DNA from: Hyperoodon ampullatus
Taxonomy: Eukaryota; Chordata; Mammalia; Artiodactyla; Ziphiidae
Direction: 5' to 3'
Assembly: GCA_949752795.1 (NCBI GenBank)
Contig: OX457068.1
Location: forward strand, 54,960,516 to 55,024,515
DNA: 64,000 nt
Shown here: piece by piece, positions 50,491-63,553 of the stretch
Layout of the letters: every line of letters starts with the position of its first letter
Numbering within the stretch: position 1 is the stretch's first letter
Notes under the pieces: generated by a model
Told to the model about the DNA's origin: nothing
Database searches by the model: none
What the model saw: only the letters and a program-made list of their open reading frames with translations
Program-made: the position numbers and the translations under genes

Positions 50491-50754
50491 ATTTTGAAAT
50501 ACAATGTTGGTACATTACCAATATGTTTACACAAGTATTAAACTAAAAATCCAGTGCATATACCAACAATTGATGCATTGCTGTAATCTCCTTTGAAAAT
50601 TGCCATAAAGTATGATATTCATACTGTTTGCTTTCTCCACAAATTCAATGCAGCCACATTTTTCTCAATAATTGAAACAAATTTTCATATTTTTGGCTTG
50701 CGCTACACATTTATTTTAATTCATGTATATTAAGCATGCTTATAATGTGACTCC

Positions 50755-51024
50755 TAGGACTTCCCTGGTGGCACAGTGGATAAGAATCTGCCTTCCAATG
50801 CAGGGGACATGGGTTCGATCCCTGGTCTGGGAAGATCCCACATGCCGTGGAGCAACTAAGCCTGTGAACCACAACTACTGAGCCCACGTGCCTAGAGCCT
50901 GTGCTCCTCAACAAGAGAAGCCACCGCAATGAGAGAAGTCCACACAACGCAACGAAGAGTAGCTCACACTCACCACAAGAGAAAGCCTGTGCAGTAATGA
51001 AGATCCAATGCAACCAAAAATTAA

Positions 51025-51049
<25 letters not shown>
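50755..51049 (+). mobile_element. CHR-2-like SINE (long form) with 13-bp TSD
   Basis: Sense copy: 'acttccctggtggcacagtg', B box 'gggttcgatccctgg', 'gcctagagcctgtgctcctc', then an (AAT)n tail of about ten units. It is flanked by ataatgtgactcc at 50742-50754 and 51050-51062. The 125-residue minus frame over it is chance. Confidence 0.95.
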
Positions 51050-51055
<6 letters not shown>

Positions 51056-51149
51056 TGACTCCCATGTTTTGCCCTTCTCCAAGTGCACAACATTCTCTTT
51101 CTTTGTTTTTCTGACAAATGTTTACTTAACTTTCAATATGTGACCCTGC

Positions 51150-51420
51150 AGCCATGTCATCCAGACTTCCCTGACCAGCTCTTCTGTGCAAGGTGAGTCA
51201 GGCTATCTTCTTTTATGATACCATAGCAGCTAGGTAATCATTGTATGTCTTATTATTTGCTTAATTGTCACACTTTTCTTGCATAATTATGCTTGTTTTG
51301 ATTTTTACAAAGATATGAGCTAAACCATTGGCAGAGCTCTCATTTTATGTGTGTTATACTTTGTTCTTAGGATGTTGCCTGGTCAGAATAGGAAATCAAG
51401 AACTGTTTATTTCATAAATG
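51150..51420 (+). repeat. L2 LINE 3' fragment
   Basis: 'gacttccctgaccagctctt' followed by 'gataccatagcagctaggta' and 'cttaattgtcacac' matches the L2 3' end. Probably the same copy as 50100-50490, split by the SINE. Confidence 0.6.
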
Positions 51421-51424
51421 AGTA

Positions 51425-52459
51425 AATAATAAATATTATTATATATAAATTTTGCTATGCTGCATGATTATAAAGAACCAAATGTTCAGGTGAGAATCTC
51501 AACGGGCATATTTGTAATGCCTAATTTGTAGGAAGAAAAGGAAGATAAGGAAAACCTTGCTAGAAAATTGTTACTTTGAGGTAGAATCTCCTTGGAGTTA
51601 TTCATATTTGAAACTTATGAGTGTCAGACTCTTTTTTCAGGAGAGGATACATATGAAACCTTCTCTAAAATTTCTCAGGATCAACCATTAGGTCCATTTA
51701 GCCCATTTAGTTTGTCCAGAATACTGTAGAAAAATTTAGGTGAGAATATTATTGTTCTCCTCAATATTTACTGTAAATAATGCCCTGTCTTGTCCTCCAG
51801 TCCACAGCCCTCGCAAATAAACACATGTCCAGCTCCAAGTTTTATTTCCATGCCCCTTTTTGCAAGAGTGTTCATGCCCAAATTGATAGAATTGGATGTC
51901 AATTTAACTTTGCTGTAGCTATCTTTTAATCTAGTGCTCTAATGTCTACTGTGGCTATAATGCATTCCTTCTACACTATACTTAAAAAAAAAAATTCTAT
52001 CCTTTCCTCTGTTTTCGTTTCCATCACCTAATCCCAGTAAGTGTTCAGTTTAATGATCCTGCAGTAATAAAATTAACAATATTTATGACAATGTCAACTC
52101 AGTATTAAAAAGTGCCTGTAACTTTACATCTAATGCATGTCTTCACAACGTAACTATCTGTACCTGTTTGACCATCAGCTTTTTAAATTTTAATCTCCAA
52201 TTTTAGAGTTGATTTTATCAAACTCATCATTAGTCTTTACAAAGCTACCTTTTTGTTTTACTTTTTATTCTCTTTTTACCCAGTCTGAATTTCTATTCTC
52301 TCCCCTTTCATTGGCTCTGACTTTCATGTCAAATATGTTTTATATATATGTCTTCTTCTAAAATATATAGTAATTATGTAGGTATTAATTTAATAAATGT
52401 ATTAATAGTTGTAAGTGGGCATTTAATTTACAAAATATTTTATTGATCTATATAAGTAG

Positions 52460-52464
<5 letters not shown>
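51425..52464. other. Unplaced DNA
   Basis: No gene or repeat recognised. Confidence 0.4.

Positions 52465-52508
<44 letters not shown>
52465..52508. repeat. (TA)n microsatellite, about 22 units
   Basis: Uninterrupted TA repeat, followed seven bases later by two overlapping palindromes (52515-52542). Confidence 0.97.
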
Positions 52509-52511
<3 letters not shown>

Positions 52512-52544
52512 TTCCACTTCAAGGAACACTTGAAGTGTTCCTCA

Positions 52545-54715
52545 TTAATTCAACATCTTTCAGATGTTTCCTTTTTATGCAAATTTAAGTCTCTAGCTTT
52601 TTTGTGATGAATAGAACCTATTTTTATTAGTAATACTCTCATATTAGTATTTATTTCTGCCTTCTTATCTTATTATATATATTCACTATACTTCTTTCTC
52701 TCTTCAACTTTATTCCACTAAATAAATTAAATTTATGTCTTCAGAGTATCTATTCAGTATTCAAAGCTTCTATTCATTTAGTTTAGGTCTTTTTTAAAAT
52801 TTTATTTTATAGGTACCCAGTATCTCCAGTTGATTCTTCTTTACACCTAGCTTCTTGGCTTAATTCATATTTCAAATATCCTTCTCTGTCTTCCTATGGA
52901 TAATGACTATTCAAAGTTTTGTTTATTCATCCCATTAATTCTCTTTCATATGCCATAATATACTCAGTTTGTTGTTTTTGTTATTTAATAATTACACTTT
53001 TTACATGCCTTATTTATTTTTCCCTTAGAATATCAACTACATTGGCTGAAATTATGCCCCTTCAGTTATAAGGTGTAAACCTCACAGCTAAGTATTTAGC
53101 AACTTTCTCCAGCCACCATCTCTAGCACACACCAGATAGTGTTGCTTTTAAGGGGGTTAAGTGTACTCATCTTTAAAAAATAATAATAATAAAAATAAAC
53201 AACAACAATAAAAATACCCCTAGGTTCCCTGGAGGTTCCCCAAGCCTGTGATATACCCCTCTTCTTTTGTATACTTAATGAGGATACAGGTCCTGACCAT
53301 ATCTTTTCTCCTTCCTTCCTACTGGATCTTTATTTAATAGCCTTTGTTGAAGGAGAGTCATCTTGCTAGTCTCCAAGCCCATTTCAGAAAGAGTAGCTCT
53401 GTATGCCATTTTAGTTTTGATGTGTTTTTGAGGGGAGGGGAGCTCAGTGTCTTCTTATTTGATTTCTTGATTTCTGTCAGATTTTTTCTCAACTGTGAGT
53501 TTTCCTTGATTTTCCAGCATGTGCCTATCAAACAAAAGTAAAGAAAGATGTAAACATTAGTTTTACTCTCTCCAATAAGAATGGAGAGATCTCCCACAAT
53601 CCCTGCCTTCCTACTGGCTCACTAATAAAGTTGCAATTACACATTTGTGTATGTCGTGAACTACATTGTGAGAACATTCTACCAATAATATTATCAAAGA
53701 AGCCTGCCTGTGTAACAAATACTTAAATGTTAATAGCATAAAGTTCCTCCAGTAGTGTGAGTCTCCCTTTCCTGTCTGATGTAATGATGAGTTTTATAGA
53801 TGTTGTAAGTACATATCATTGTCATTTTAATTTTATTTGCTTAATTTTAATGGTAAATCTAAGGTCCTCCAAAAGCTTTGAAAGAAGCTAAATTATGAAT
53901 ATATTTTGTTTCAAGATATAGGAGCATTGTGTAAAATTCCACTAACATTCCATATATTGGGGACTTTGACAAATACTTGTCATTCCACTTAAGAAAACAA
54001 CAACAAAGACACTTCAAGTGTCTTTATGTGAGAATTTTCAGAATATTGTTTTCATTCTGTGTGCTGCCAGTGTGTCTGGGTCTAGTTGAGAAATAATTTG
54101 TGCCAATACAAGACAATGTGACAACAAAATTTCACCTTTTAACATCGGGATTAATACAGATGACAAAAAAAAACAAAAGTAAACAAGCAAAAAACCCAAA
54201 CATGCTTTACTAATTTTGTGTTTGTGAGTTAAAAATGAAAAAAAAAAAAAGAAAAAAAAAGAAAAAGAAAAACTGAAGACAGCCGAATCTAGGCAGAAGG
54301 CTACATCTATATGGGGACAAGGAGGGAAGAAAGGAAAGAAAAGTGGTAGGTTAGGGTGGTAGATCTCAGAAATTGAGAGCCAATAACTACTCCCCAAATG
54401 TAAGGGTTTTACCTTGACTGGCTACTTTATGAGAAGGGATTGAAGAGAACATGAATTCGGGGAGTAATTGGAATTAACAGAAGTGCAAGAAGTCCAGGAG
54501 CAGAGAGAAGGAAGAAAGGGCTTTACACTTTGGCACAAGTAGCCAGTGAAAGAAAGGAAGGACCTGAGTGTTGGTGGCAGAACGTATTCTCAGTCAGATT
54601 AGATCCTAGGACAAAGGAGTCAATATTAGGTATAGAGGCCATGTTTTTAAGAAACAAGCCTTCTCTATATTTACAGGGACTACAGCCTTGAATGGATAAA
54701 TCTTGACTACTTCTC
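52545..54715. other. Unplaced DNA
   Basis: Holds a (AAT)/(AAC)-rich run at about 53175-53212, a palindrome at 54005-54025 and an A-rich (GAAA)n run at 54237-54271. Open frames up to 119 residues (54038-54397, minus) are low-complexity, including a long F run from the poly-A tract. Confidence 0.45.
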
Positions 54716-54726
54716 TGACTTCTGAT

Positions 54727-54938
54727 TTTTTTTTGTGTGTGTGTGTGTGGTATGCGGGCTTCTCACTGCTGTGGCCTCTCCCGTTGTGGAGCACAGGCTC
54801 TGGATGCACAGTCTCAGCGGTCATGGCTCATGGTCCCAGTTGCTCTGTGTCATGTGGGCTCTTCCCGGACCGGGGCACGAACCTTCATCCCCTGCATTGG
54901 CAGGCAGACTCTCAACCACTGTGCCACCAGGGAAGCCC
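54727..54938 (-). mobile_element. CHR-1-like SINE (short form)
   Basis: Antisense copy: (GT)n tail, 'gtggcctctcccgttgtgga', 'catggctcatggtcccag', head 'cctgcattggcaggcagact'. The likely TSD is diverged (tgacttctgat at 54716-54726, tgacctctcat at 54939-54949). Three open frames of 68-97 residues over it are chance. Confidence 0.95.
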
Positions 54939-54949
54939 TGACCTCTCAT

Positions 54950-55428
54950 CCTTTACATAGGGACCATCTACATTTAGTTGTTCTGGGGAAAATTCCATCT
55001 CATTTAAATATAAGTATTACAAAAAAATGAGTACATGTAGCAACAATGAGAAGATATACAGTAAGAAAAGAAAAATGGAGGAAAATTAGTAGAAAATATA
55101 GCTATTATGTGTCTACTATCATATTATAAACTATAAAGGATAGACGTGAGAAAGAAAAACATACTAATAGAGAAAAAAAGAGACCATAAAGAAAGTAAGG
55201 AAAGATGAGAGATGTTTAAGACCATAAACAGTATCCATAATAAACTCATAAAAAAATATGTGCATCAGAGGAATAACTAAATGAAACCAAAACAATAAAA
55301 CATAACACAACACTTAAATATTTTATTCAAGAAATCATTCCAAAAATGAAAGAAGCCTTACATCTATAAATAGAAAATTTATAGAATATTTCAGGGAAAG
55401 TTGGCTCAGAAAGGTCCTTACCAACATG

Positions 55429-55468
<40 letters not shown>

Positions 55469-56200
55469 AAATTATTGGACTTTAAAGATAAAGAACACAT
55501 TCTTTTGGCAGTCACAGAGACAAAAAAAAAAAAAAAAAATGATCAAGAACCTCCCCAGGAAAATAATCAGAAATGTGCCTGACTTCTCTCCAGTGACAGT
55601 CAGTGCAGAAAGAAGTAAAGAGTGTCTATAGGTTATTCTAAAGGGGCAAAATGAAGGCCAAAATTGTTACAGCCCAATAAACTCTTTCTCAAGGATAAAG
55701 ACTTATTATAGTTTTGAACATGAAAAACCTGAAGGAATATGGCTCAGATGAGATTTTGGAAACTCCTGGAAGGTGAAAGCAAAATAACTAGTAGATCAAA
55801 ACAAAAACTTACATAGGAAATGTGGTGACAGAATAGAATAAAAATGTCATTGATCTACAAGTGTAGAAACGACACAGCTGAAAAAAATGGGTAGGATTTG
55901 GAAAGATGAAAAGTGGAATAAACTTTCTGTTGTCTTATTTATAATAGTTGAGAGTCAAAGAACCCATCAGAAGTTGATAAATTAAGTAGTAGACTTTCAA
56001 GAATATTTAAAAATGCAAAGGTAAAGAGTAAGAAAAATATTTTATTCCAAAAATAAGTGGAGGAGAGAGTAGGAGGTGTGAAAAGAGGATAAAAACACAA
56101 CAGAGGAAATTTTACATACTAATAGCAATAACTTTTTAAAAAGAAATAAATTAAACAACTACTTTTTGTGTATATGTAACATTTTATTTTATGTTTTACA
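54950..56200. other. Unplaced A-rich DNA with a (TA)n tract
   Basis: (TA)n of about 17 units at 55431-55465 and an A run at 55522-55539. No gene recognised. Confidence 0.45.
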
Positions 56201-56204
56201 TGAA

Positions 56205-56310
56205 GTACTTGTACTCAATGATGTCTGCATATTAGAATCAACTGAGAGGGTTTTAAAAAACATTAATGCCTGGTTTTCAATGCTACAGAGGTTTTGATTG
56301 ATGTAATGTT
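56205..56310. mobile_element. hAT-Charlie remnant (MER5-like)
   Basis: 'ctgcatattagaatcaactg' then 'gagggttttaaaaaacat' and 'acagaggttttgattgatg' follow the MER5 pattern. About 100 bp. Confidence 0.65.
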
Positions 56311-57040
56311 ACATCAACATAAAATACAATAAACTCGAGATAGAATAAATTCTTATGTTTTAAAAATATAATTTTTTTTCTTTTAGAAAAACGATTTAGG
56401 AAAATGTCTGAGTTATCTCAGGATAGTGTATATTTTAAACAATGTAAAAAGCTGAACAATCCAAAAAGAAGAGATTGATCATTTGACTAATATATATAAA
56501 GATTTAAAATTTTGTTTTTAATTAATGGTAATGAAAATTAATAAAATAGCTAATGAAAGATACAAATTGTGTCTAGGTTATAATCCCAATGTTTAAAATA
56601 CACACACATATGTCTATACACATAATGGAAGAAAGCAATACCTAAATTACTTCAGGGTTGAGTTGCAAGTGATGTTTTTTCTATTTTTCTTGACTATACT
56701 CTTTATTCTCTATTTTTTAACTATTCTCTTTTCTCTAAATTTCTATAATGATTCTGTGCTCAATCTGCTTTCGTAAGTCTATGGACATTTGAAGATGTGA
56801 GCAGTTTTAGATGTAGTGAAGCAGTTCCCTTTGTCTCCGTCCAGCCAAAGTCATGTCACCATGTGATTAGGTAAACCCAGATTCTGCCTTGATATAGCGC
56901 ATACACATATCCATGAATATGAGCCTCTATTCTGCCAAGTGGGAATTAAATTGTTATGTAGAAGACAGCCTGAAAGGAAGTGTGTTCCACTAGATGGAAT
57001 TAAACACTATAATGACAGGAACATGAATTATGTTCATAAT
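56311..57040. other. Unplaced DNA
   Basis: No gene or repeat recognised. Confidence 0.4.
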
Positions 57041-57044
57041 GTAG

Positions 57045-57160
57045 TAACTTACTTTCTGTTCAACTTTGAAAAAGTAATTTAACTATGTGTTTCAGTTCCC
57101 ATTAAATTGATGGTAATAATCTTTCTTTGCTAACAATGTGCTTTGAAATCACTGTGTGAC
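57045..57160 (+). repeat. MIR SINE
   Basis: 'ttgaaaaagtaatttaacta' then 'tgtttcagttcccattaaat' and 'gatggtaataatctt' follow sense MIR. Confidence 0.6.
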
Positions 57161-57164
57161 AAGT

Positions 57165-58265
57165 AATATATTACCAGAAAGTATTCTTATTTCACTGTAC
57201 ACTGTAACCTCACAGGAAAAGGCTCTATGCATCGTTGTGAGGATTTCAATGTACAATGTTGAGAAAAACAGTGAGGATGTGATTGAGAATGATATGGAAA
57301 ATACTGTAATGCTCTTCTCTAAGTCAGTGTTATGAACTCACCTTGAATGTTGAATTGACTAATAGTACGTTTACATCAATGGAATGGAAAATGTAAGGAA
57401 GTTTCAGAGAAAGCACTCTGGCACCTTATTTGTGAAGGTGGCAGGGAGAAATAGAGGGTAATAGAACTTAGTACACAAAAATAATACTATATTTCAAAAT
57501 AGGTAACAGAATTTCAGGGAGTACATATAAGTGAAGAGAAAGAATGCTTATTTCTATCCTAGAGGACTTGAAGCTTGATTGAGGAACTCTCGGTATAAAT
57601 AAATGGGGTGCCATTTTACCAAGTTAATTTCCAGCTACAGAGCACGTTCAAGAGGTGGCAGAGAGAAAATAAAAATTGCAAAGAAAGGTTAAAGCATAGG
57701 GTGCATGCAAATTTGTCTGTATACATATTTGAGTTGCTAGTGACACAAGCTTCTCCCTTGGACAAAAATATGAATGGAACGGAGTTAATTTTCTTATCAA
57801 GTCATTAATTGCTTTGGTGCCTTCTTGGTAGAAAATATCCCTGAACCAGAAAAACCATAAAGCTGATCAGAAACACATTCCTAATTAATCACATATTCTT
57901 ATTGCTCCCTGAGGACTTAAATTCTATAAGGAATAAAATAAAAGTTAGTAAATATTTATTCATCATATATAATGACATAGGACCAACAATACAAGATAAT
58001 TCATCTAAAAAAAATTTGTAAACTCTAAAATACTGCAAGTATTTCTATGCTCACACATAGTCTCTTTTGGAAATCCAAATATCATGTCTTTTCTTCACTT
58101 GGTAAGGAAGTTGCAAATATGATTATAAATCTAAAACATCTGTACTGCCATAACTCTAAAAAATTCAAGAAATAATATTTCCTTCTTGTTGGATTGTGGG
58201 TGGCATATAGTGTGACACAGTGTCACAGTGAATTCTGATAGATTTTATTTCAAAACTAACCCATC
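57165..58265. other. Unplaced DNA
   Basis: No gene or repeat recognised. Confidence 0.4.
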
Positions 58266-58269
58266 ACTT

Positions 58270-58605
58270 ATTATTTTGATAAAATTTCTCATCAATTTTC
58301 AGAATTTTTCTAACACTCTGTTACCTCAGGTATAACATGGAAATATGACATCAAACTTAAAATCTGCTTGGGGAAGTAGATGAAGCAATGTGTGTATAAA
58401 TGGCCAGCAAAGTTTGAGGCATTTAATATTTGTCAACAAGTATCAGACTCATCAGCATATAGGGGATTTAACAATCAATCCTTATTTGAGTAATATTCAG
58501 TTAATTACAAAATGCTGTAAGTGTCAGATTCCTCATATGTATCATTGGGCTAATAATAGAAAATTCATATGTTGCTGAGATTATTGCATACACATCAAGG
58601 ATCAT
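58270..58605 (+). repeat. Two MIR-like fragments in tandem
   Basis: 58300-58445 ('gttacctcaggtataacatg', then 'gccagcaaagtttgaggcat') and 58500-58605 ('cagattcctcatatgtatca', 'gggctaataatagaaaattc') each resemble the 3' half of MIR in sense. Confidence 0.5.
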
Positions 58606-61250
58606 CAATAACTTTCATTTCCACCTTTCTTCCCACTCACGTTCTTCACTAGTTCTACCATTAAAGACAACTGCACCACATTGAACATTTATGGATTGAA
58701 TTAGTCACTGAGGGCTTAAATGCTCAATCCGCTTTGCTTATTTTAATGTCTGAAATAATAAGACTTGGTCATTTTACACAAGTGAATTACATACCATTTA
58801 ATGCTGATACAGTCTTTAGTGATTAACTTCTATATAATAATAAGGTATACTGAACTCTCTGATATAACTGCCTAACATTTTTTTCATCCTTTATATTTCT
58901 ATGGTTGTTAGAAATAAAAATAATATTTTTGAGAGGTTTCCAAATTTCCAGGTCTGCAAGTGAGGAGTTTGAAAATTGCCACTCTGTCTTAAGAGCAAGT
59001 AAAAAGCTAAACAAATATGGACAATTAACAACTCTTCCAGGATACATAAGAAGATGGATAGGAAAGGGGCAACCTGCTACCCCAAAGATTGGAGAGACAG
59101 ACAGGCAAATGCAGGTCATCATGACTTACCAGAACAGAAAATTCACCATGGAAACTGCCATAGGAATCAGTGCCGGAGTAGGAAAACCTGAACTATAATT
59201 GATGAACTGCTGGAGGTTCCCTGCAGGCACAGTTAAGAGTTAACAAATCCAGAGGAACTCAGTCATAGGGGAATCCTTACAGTATTGTGAGATTTACCTC
59301 CAAGATCTCAACCTGGTTTCCATAGTAAATAACAGAGAAAATCTCTTCAGTGCTTCTGGCAGCGGGAGGGGTAAAGGAATCATTTTGAAATACTCTAGAG
59401 CACTGTTCTTCTTAAAAGTCCTGCCCTCAGAGGAAACTAGTTATCCAGAGCCTAATATGCTGGGACATTATCAGAGCCTAGCTGACATAAGGGAAGTGAA
59501 ATACCCAACTCCAGTCAGCCCTAGCCTCCTATATGGGAGAAGGGAAATAGTGAACTTGAACCCACTCTAGCCATCCTATTCTATCTCAGATGGGAAGAAG
59601 AAAAGCTGAGAAACAATTGTGAAGCTTATAGTCCAGAGGCACTGGCTCACTAAAAGACTGAGACCTAATTGTAAGGCTATAGAATGCCTTCCCTCATATA
59701 TATATATATATTGGATATTATTGTCTTCATGAAGTATCCACACTGCCCATGAAGTAATATGTTATTTGAAGGTGGACTTGGATTAACTGGAAAAGTAGAT
59801 TGCAAACTCTAAGGCAACCACTAAAAAAAAAAAAAGTCAAGAAAGATGTATAAGTGATATGTTAAGGAAGGATGGAAAATGCAGTCAAATAAAATAAGTA
59901 AAACCATAAAAGGCAGAAAGAGTGTAGAAGAAAAAATAGAAACAAAGAGTCAGGGAAACAAGTAGAAAACAGTAACAAATATGGAATATATTTATCTAAA
60001 TATGTCAATAATCCCTTTGAATGTCAGTGGTCTAAATACACCAAGAAAAAGAAAGAGGTTTTAAGAATGGATCAAAAAGTAAAACACACCTTAACAAATT
60101 TTAAAGAATAGAAATCATACAATATCTGTTCTCAGAACACAATATAATTAAATTAGAAATCAATAACAGAAAGATAAAGAAAATCCCAAAATGAAAAAGA
60201 AAAACATACTACTAAATAATGTATCAGTTAAAGAAAAAAATTCAAGATAATTAATAATTGAACCAAATGGAAATGAAAGATAACTTATCAAAATTTATAG
60301 GATGCAGTGAAAACAATGCTTAGAGATAAATTTATAGCATTGAATGCATATGTTATAAAAGAAGAAAGATCTAAAATTAATAATCTCAGTTTCCTCCTCA
60401 GGAAACTAGAAAAAAAAAAGAACAAATTAAATCTAAAGCAAGCAGAATAAAATGAATAATCATAAATCAATGAAAATGAAAAAAGGAAATCAGTAGAGAA
60501 AAATCAATGAAACTAAAATATGATTCTTTGAAAAGATCAGCAAAATCAATAAGCTGAGCTAACTAAGAAAAAAGAAAAAAAGGATACAAATTAATAGTAT
60601 CAGAAATGAAAGCTAAAACATACAGATCCTATGGACATTAAAGGATAATAATGGAGCGGTAGGAACAACTATGCCCACAAATTTGATAACCTAGATGAAA
60701 TGGACCAATTCCTTGAAAGATAATATTTGCCAACATTTACACTAAGAGAAATAGACATTCTGAATAGGCCTATCTTATTAAAGAGATTGAATCAATAATA
60801 AATAACTTTTGAAAGAGAAAGCATCAGTCCCAAATGGGTTCATTGGTGAATTCTACTATACATTTAAGGAATAAATTATTCCAACTTTCTGCAATCTCTT
60901 ACAGAGCATAGAAGCATAAGAAATAGTTCTTAACTCATTCTATGAGGCCAGCATTACCCTAATGTCAAAAACAGAAAAAAAATGTTATAAGAAAATAAAA
61001 CTACACACTAGTAGCTCTCAGAAACACAAATAAAAAATTCCTGACCCCCAAATATTAGACAATTGAACTCAACAATGTATAAAAATAATTATACACCACA
61101 ACCAAGTGAGATTTATTTCAAGTAAGTAAGGCGAGTTCAACATTCAAAAATCAATTAATGTAATTCATCACATCCATAAGCTGAAAGAGAAAAAAAAATC
61201 ACATGATCTTGTCAATAGAAAGAGCATTTGACAAAATATAACACCCATGT

Positions 61251-61459
61251 GTGATAAAACCTCTCTGTAAACTAGGAATAGAGGTGAACTTCCTCAACTT
61301 GATAAAGAATATCTACAAAAAACCTACAGTGAACACTCTACTTAACGGTGAGCAACTCAAAGCTTTCCTGTTAAGATTAGGTACAAGGCAAGTATGTTCC
61401 CTCTCACTACTCCTTTTGAATATCATACTTGGAGTGCTAATGCAATAAGAAAAAGGAAA

Positions 61460-61502
<43 letters not shown>

Positions 61503-61709
61503 TTATATGCACACACATACATACATATTTGGAAGGAAGATACAAATATGTCTTTGTTTTCAGATGACATAATCATCAATGTAGAAAGTCCAAAAGAATT
61601 GACTAAAAGTCTCTTAGAACTAATATATGATTATAGCAAAATTGTAAGATACAAAGTTAATATACAAAAGTCAACCCATTTCCTATATACCAGAACAAGT
61701 GGAATGTGA
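61251..61709 (+). pseudogene. L1 ORF2 reverse transcriptase fragments
   Basis: Two plus frames: 61251-61448 (65 residues, with the GTRQVCSLSLLLLNI block of the RT) and 61497-61709 (70 residues, with FSDDIII where an intact L1 has the catalytic F-A-D-D motif, so the first motif residue is altered). They are separated by a (TA)n tract at 61463-61495 that also breaks the frame. They are part of the old L1 at 58880. Confidence 0.8.
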
Positions 61710-62510
61710 AATTAAAAACAAAATACCATTTACACTAGCATTTAAAGAAATAAAATATTTAGATATAAATCTAACAAATACAAATAAGGTCCATATGAGG
61801 AAAACTACAAAACTCTGATTAATGAAAAAAAAAAAATCTAGACAGATGCATCTAGAGATATCCCATGTCCATGTATAAGAAGACTAAATATTGTCAAGAT
61901 GTCAGTTCTTTTAAAGTGGACCTATACATTCAGTGCAATCCCAAACAAAATCCCAACAAGTTCTTTTTGTGAATATCAACAAATCATTTCTAAATTTTAT
62001 AAGACATGGCAAAAGATCCAGAATAGGTAAGATGATATTGAAGGAGAAGAAAGTTGGAAGACAGACACTACCTAAATTTAAGATTTACTAAAAAGCTACA
62101 GTAATAAAAACAATGTGATATTGATGAAAGAAAAGACAAATAAGTCAATGGAAATTATAAAGATCCCAGAAATAGACCAACATAGATATAGTCCACTGAT
62201 CTTTAATAAAATAAACAAACTAAAAAAGGCAATGCAATAAGCAAAGACAGTCTGAAACAAATGGTCCAGAAACAGCTGAATATGCATAGCCAGAAAAATA
62301 GATATAGACACAGACTTAACAGCTTCCACCAAAATTAACTCAAAATGATCACAGAACTAAATTTAAAATGAAATACTATAAGACTCCTAGGAGATAGCAT
62401 AGGATAAAATCCAGATGACCTTGGGCATGGTGCTGACTTTTTAAAGATAACACAAATGCCACAATCCATAAAAGAAAAAAAAGATTGCTAATCTAGGCAG
62501 CTAATTATTT

Positions 62511-62544
62511 TTCTTTTATGGTCCACAGCTCTTCCTCATACATT

Positions 62545-62607
<63 letters not shown>

Positions 62608-63553
62608 TTTTAACGTATTTATTGGAGTATAACTGCTTTAAATTGCTTTAAAATGGTTAGTTTCTGCTTTACAACAAAGTGAATCAGCTATACATATACA
62701 TATATCCCCATATCTCTTCCCTCCCTCCCATCCCTCTAGGTGGTCAAAAAACACCAAGCTGATCTCCCTGTGCTATGTGGCTGCTTCCCACTAGCTATCG
62801 GTTTTACATTTGGTAGTGTATATATGTCTATGTCACTCCCTCACTTTGTCCCAGCTTACCCTTCCCCATCCCCTTGTCCTCACGGCCTTCTCTAGTAGGT
62901 CTGTGTCTTTATTCCCGTCCTGCCCCTAGGTTTTTCATGACCTTCTTTTCTTTTTTTTAGATTCCATATCTATGTGTTAGCATACCATATTTGTTTTTCT
63001 CTTTCTGGCTTACATCACTCTGTATGACAGACTCTAGGTACATCCACCTCACTACAAATAACTCAATTTTGTTTCTTTTTATGTCTGAGTAATATTCCAT
63101 TATATATATGTGCCATATCTTCTTTATCCATTCATCTCTTGATGGACACTTAGTTTGCTTCCATGTCCTGGCTATTGTAAAGAGAGCTGCAATGAACATT
63201 GTGGTACATGACTCTTTTCGAATTATGGTTTTCTCTGGGTATATGCCCAGTAGTGGGATTGCTGGGTTGTATGATAGATCTATTTTTAGATTTTAAGGAA
63301 CATCCATACTGTTCTCCATAGTGACTGTATCAATTTAACTTCCCACCAACAGTGCAGGAAGGTTCCCTTTTCTCCACACCCCCTTCAGCATTTATTGTTT
63401 GTAGATATTTTGATGATGGCCATTCTGACTGGTGTGAGACAATATCTCATTATAGTTTTGATTTTCATTTCTCTAATGATTAATGATGTTGAGCATCATT
63501 TCATGTGTTTGTTGGCAATCTTTATATATTTTTTGGAGAAATGTCTACTTAGG
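62511..63553 (-). mobile_element. Young-type LINE-1, 5'-truncated, with (TTTA)n tail and possible 3' transduction
   Basis: Antisense L1 of about 940 bp of 3' sequence: (TTTA)n tail at 62543-62610, 3' UTR ('tattggagtataactgcttt', 'gtgaatcagctatacatata', 'tgcccctaggtttttcatga'), then the ORF2 end ('aatattccattatatata', 'caatgaacattgtggtac'), truncated at 'tgtctacttaggtct' near 63556. A minus frame 62957-63199 is the ORF2 C-terminus. The flanks carry a diverged direct repeat (tctaggcagctaatt near 62492; tctagacagttaaatt near 63554). Between the left repeat and the tail lie about 30 bases that match neither element. Confidence 0.85.
62543..62610. repeat. (TTTA)n microsatellite
   Basis: About 17 units, grown from the poly-A tail of the antisense L1. 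Confidence 0.97.

Noticed and set aside
50711..51088. 125-residue open frame with a run of Y/I residues
   Set aside because: Chance frame over the long-form SINE and its (AAT)n tail.
54038..54397. 119-residue minus-strand frame
   Set aside because: Low complexity; a poly-F run comes from an A-rich tract and no domain is visible.
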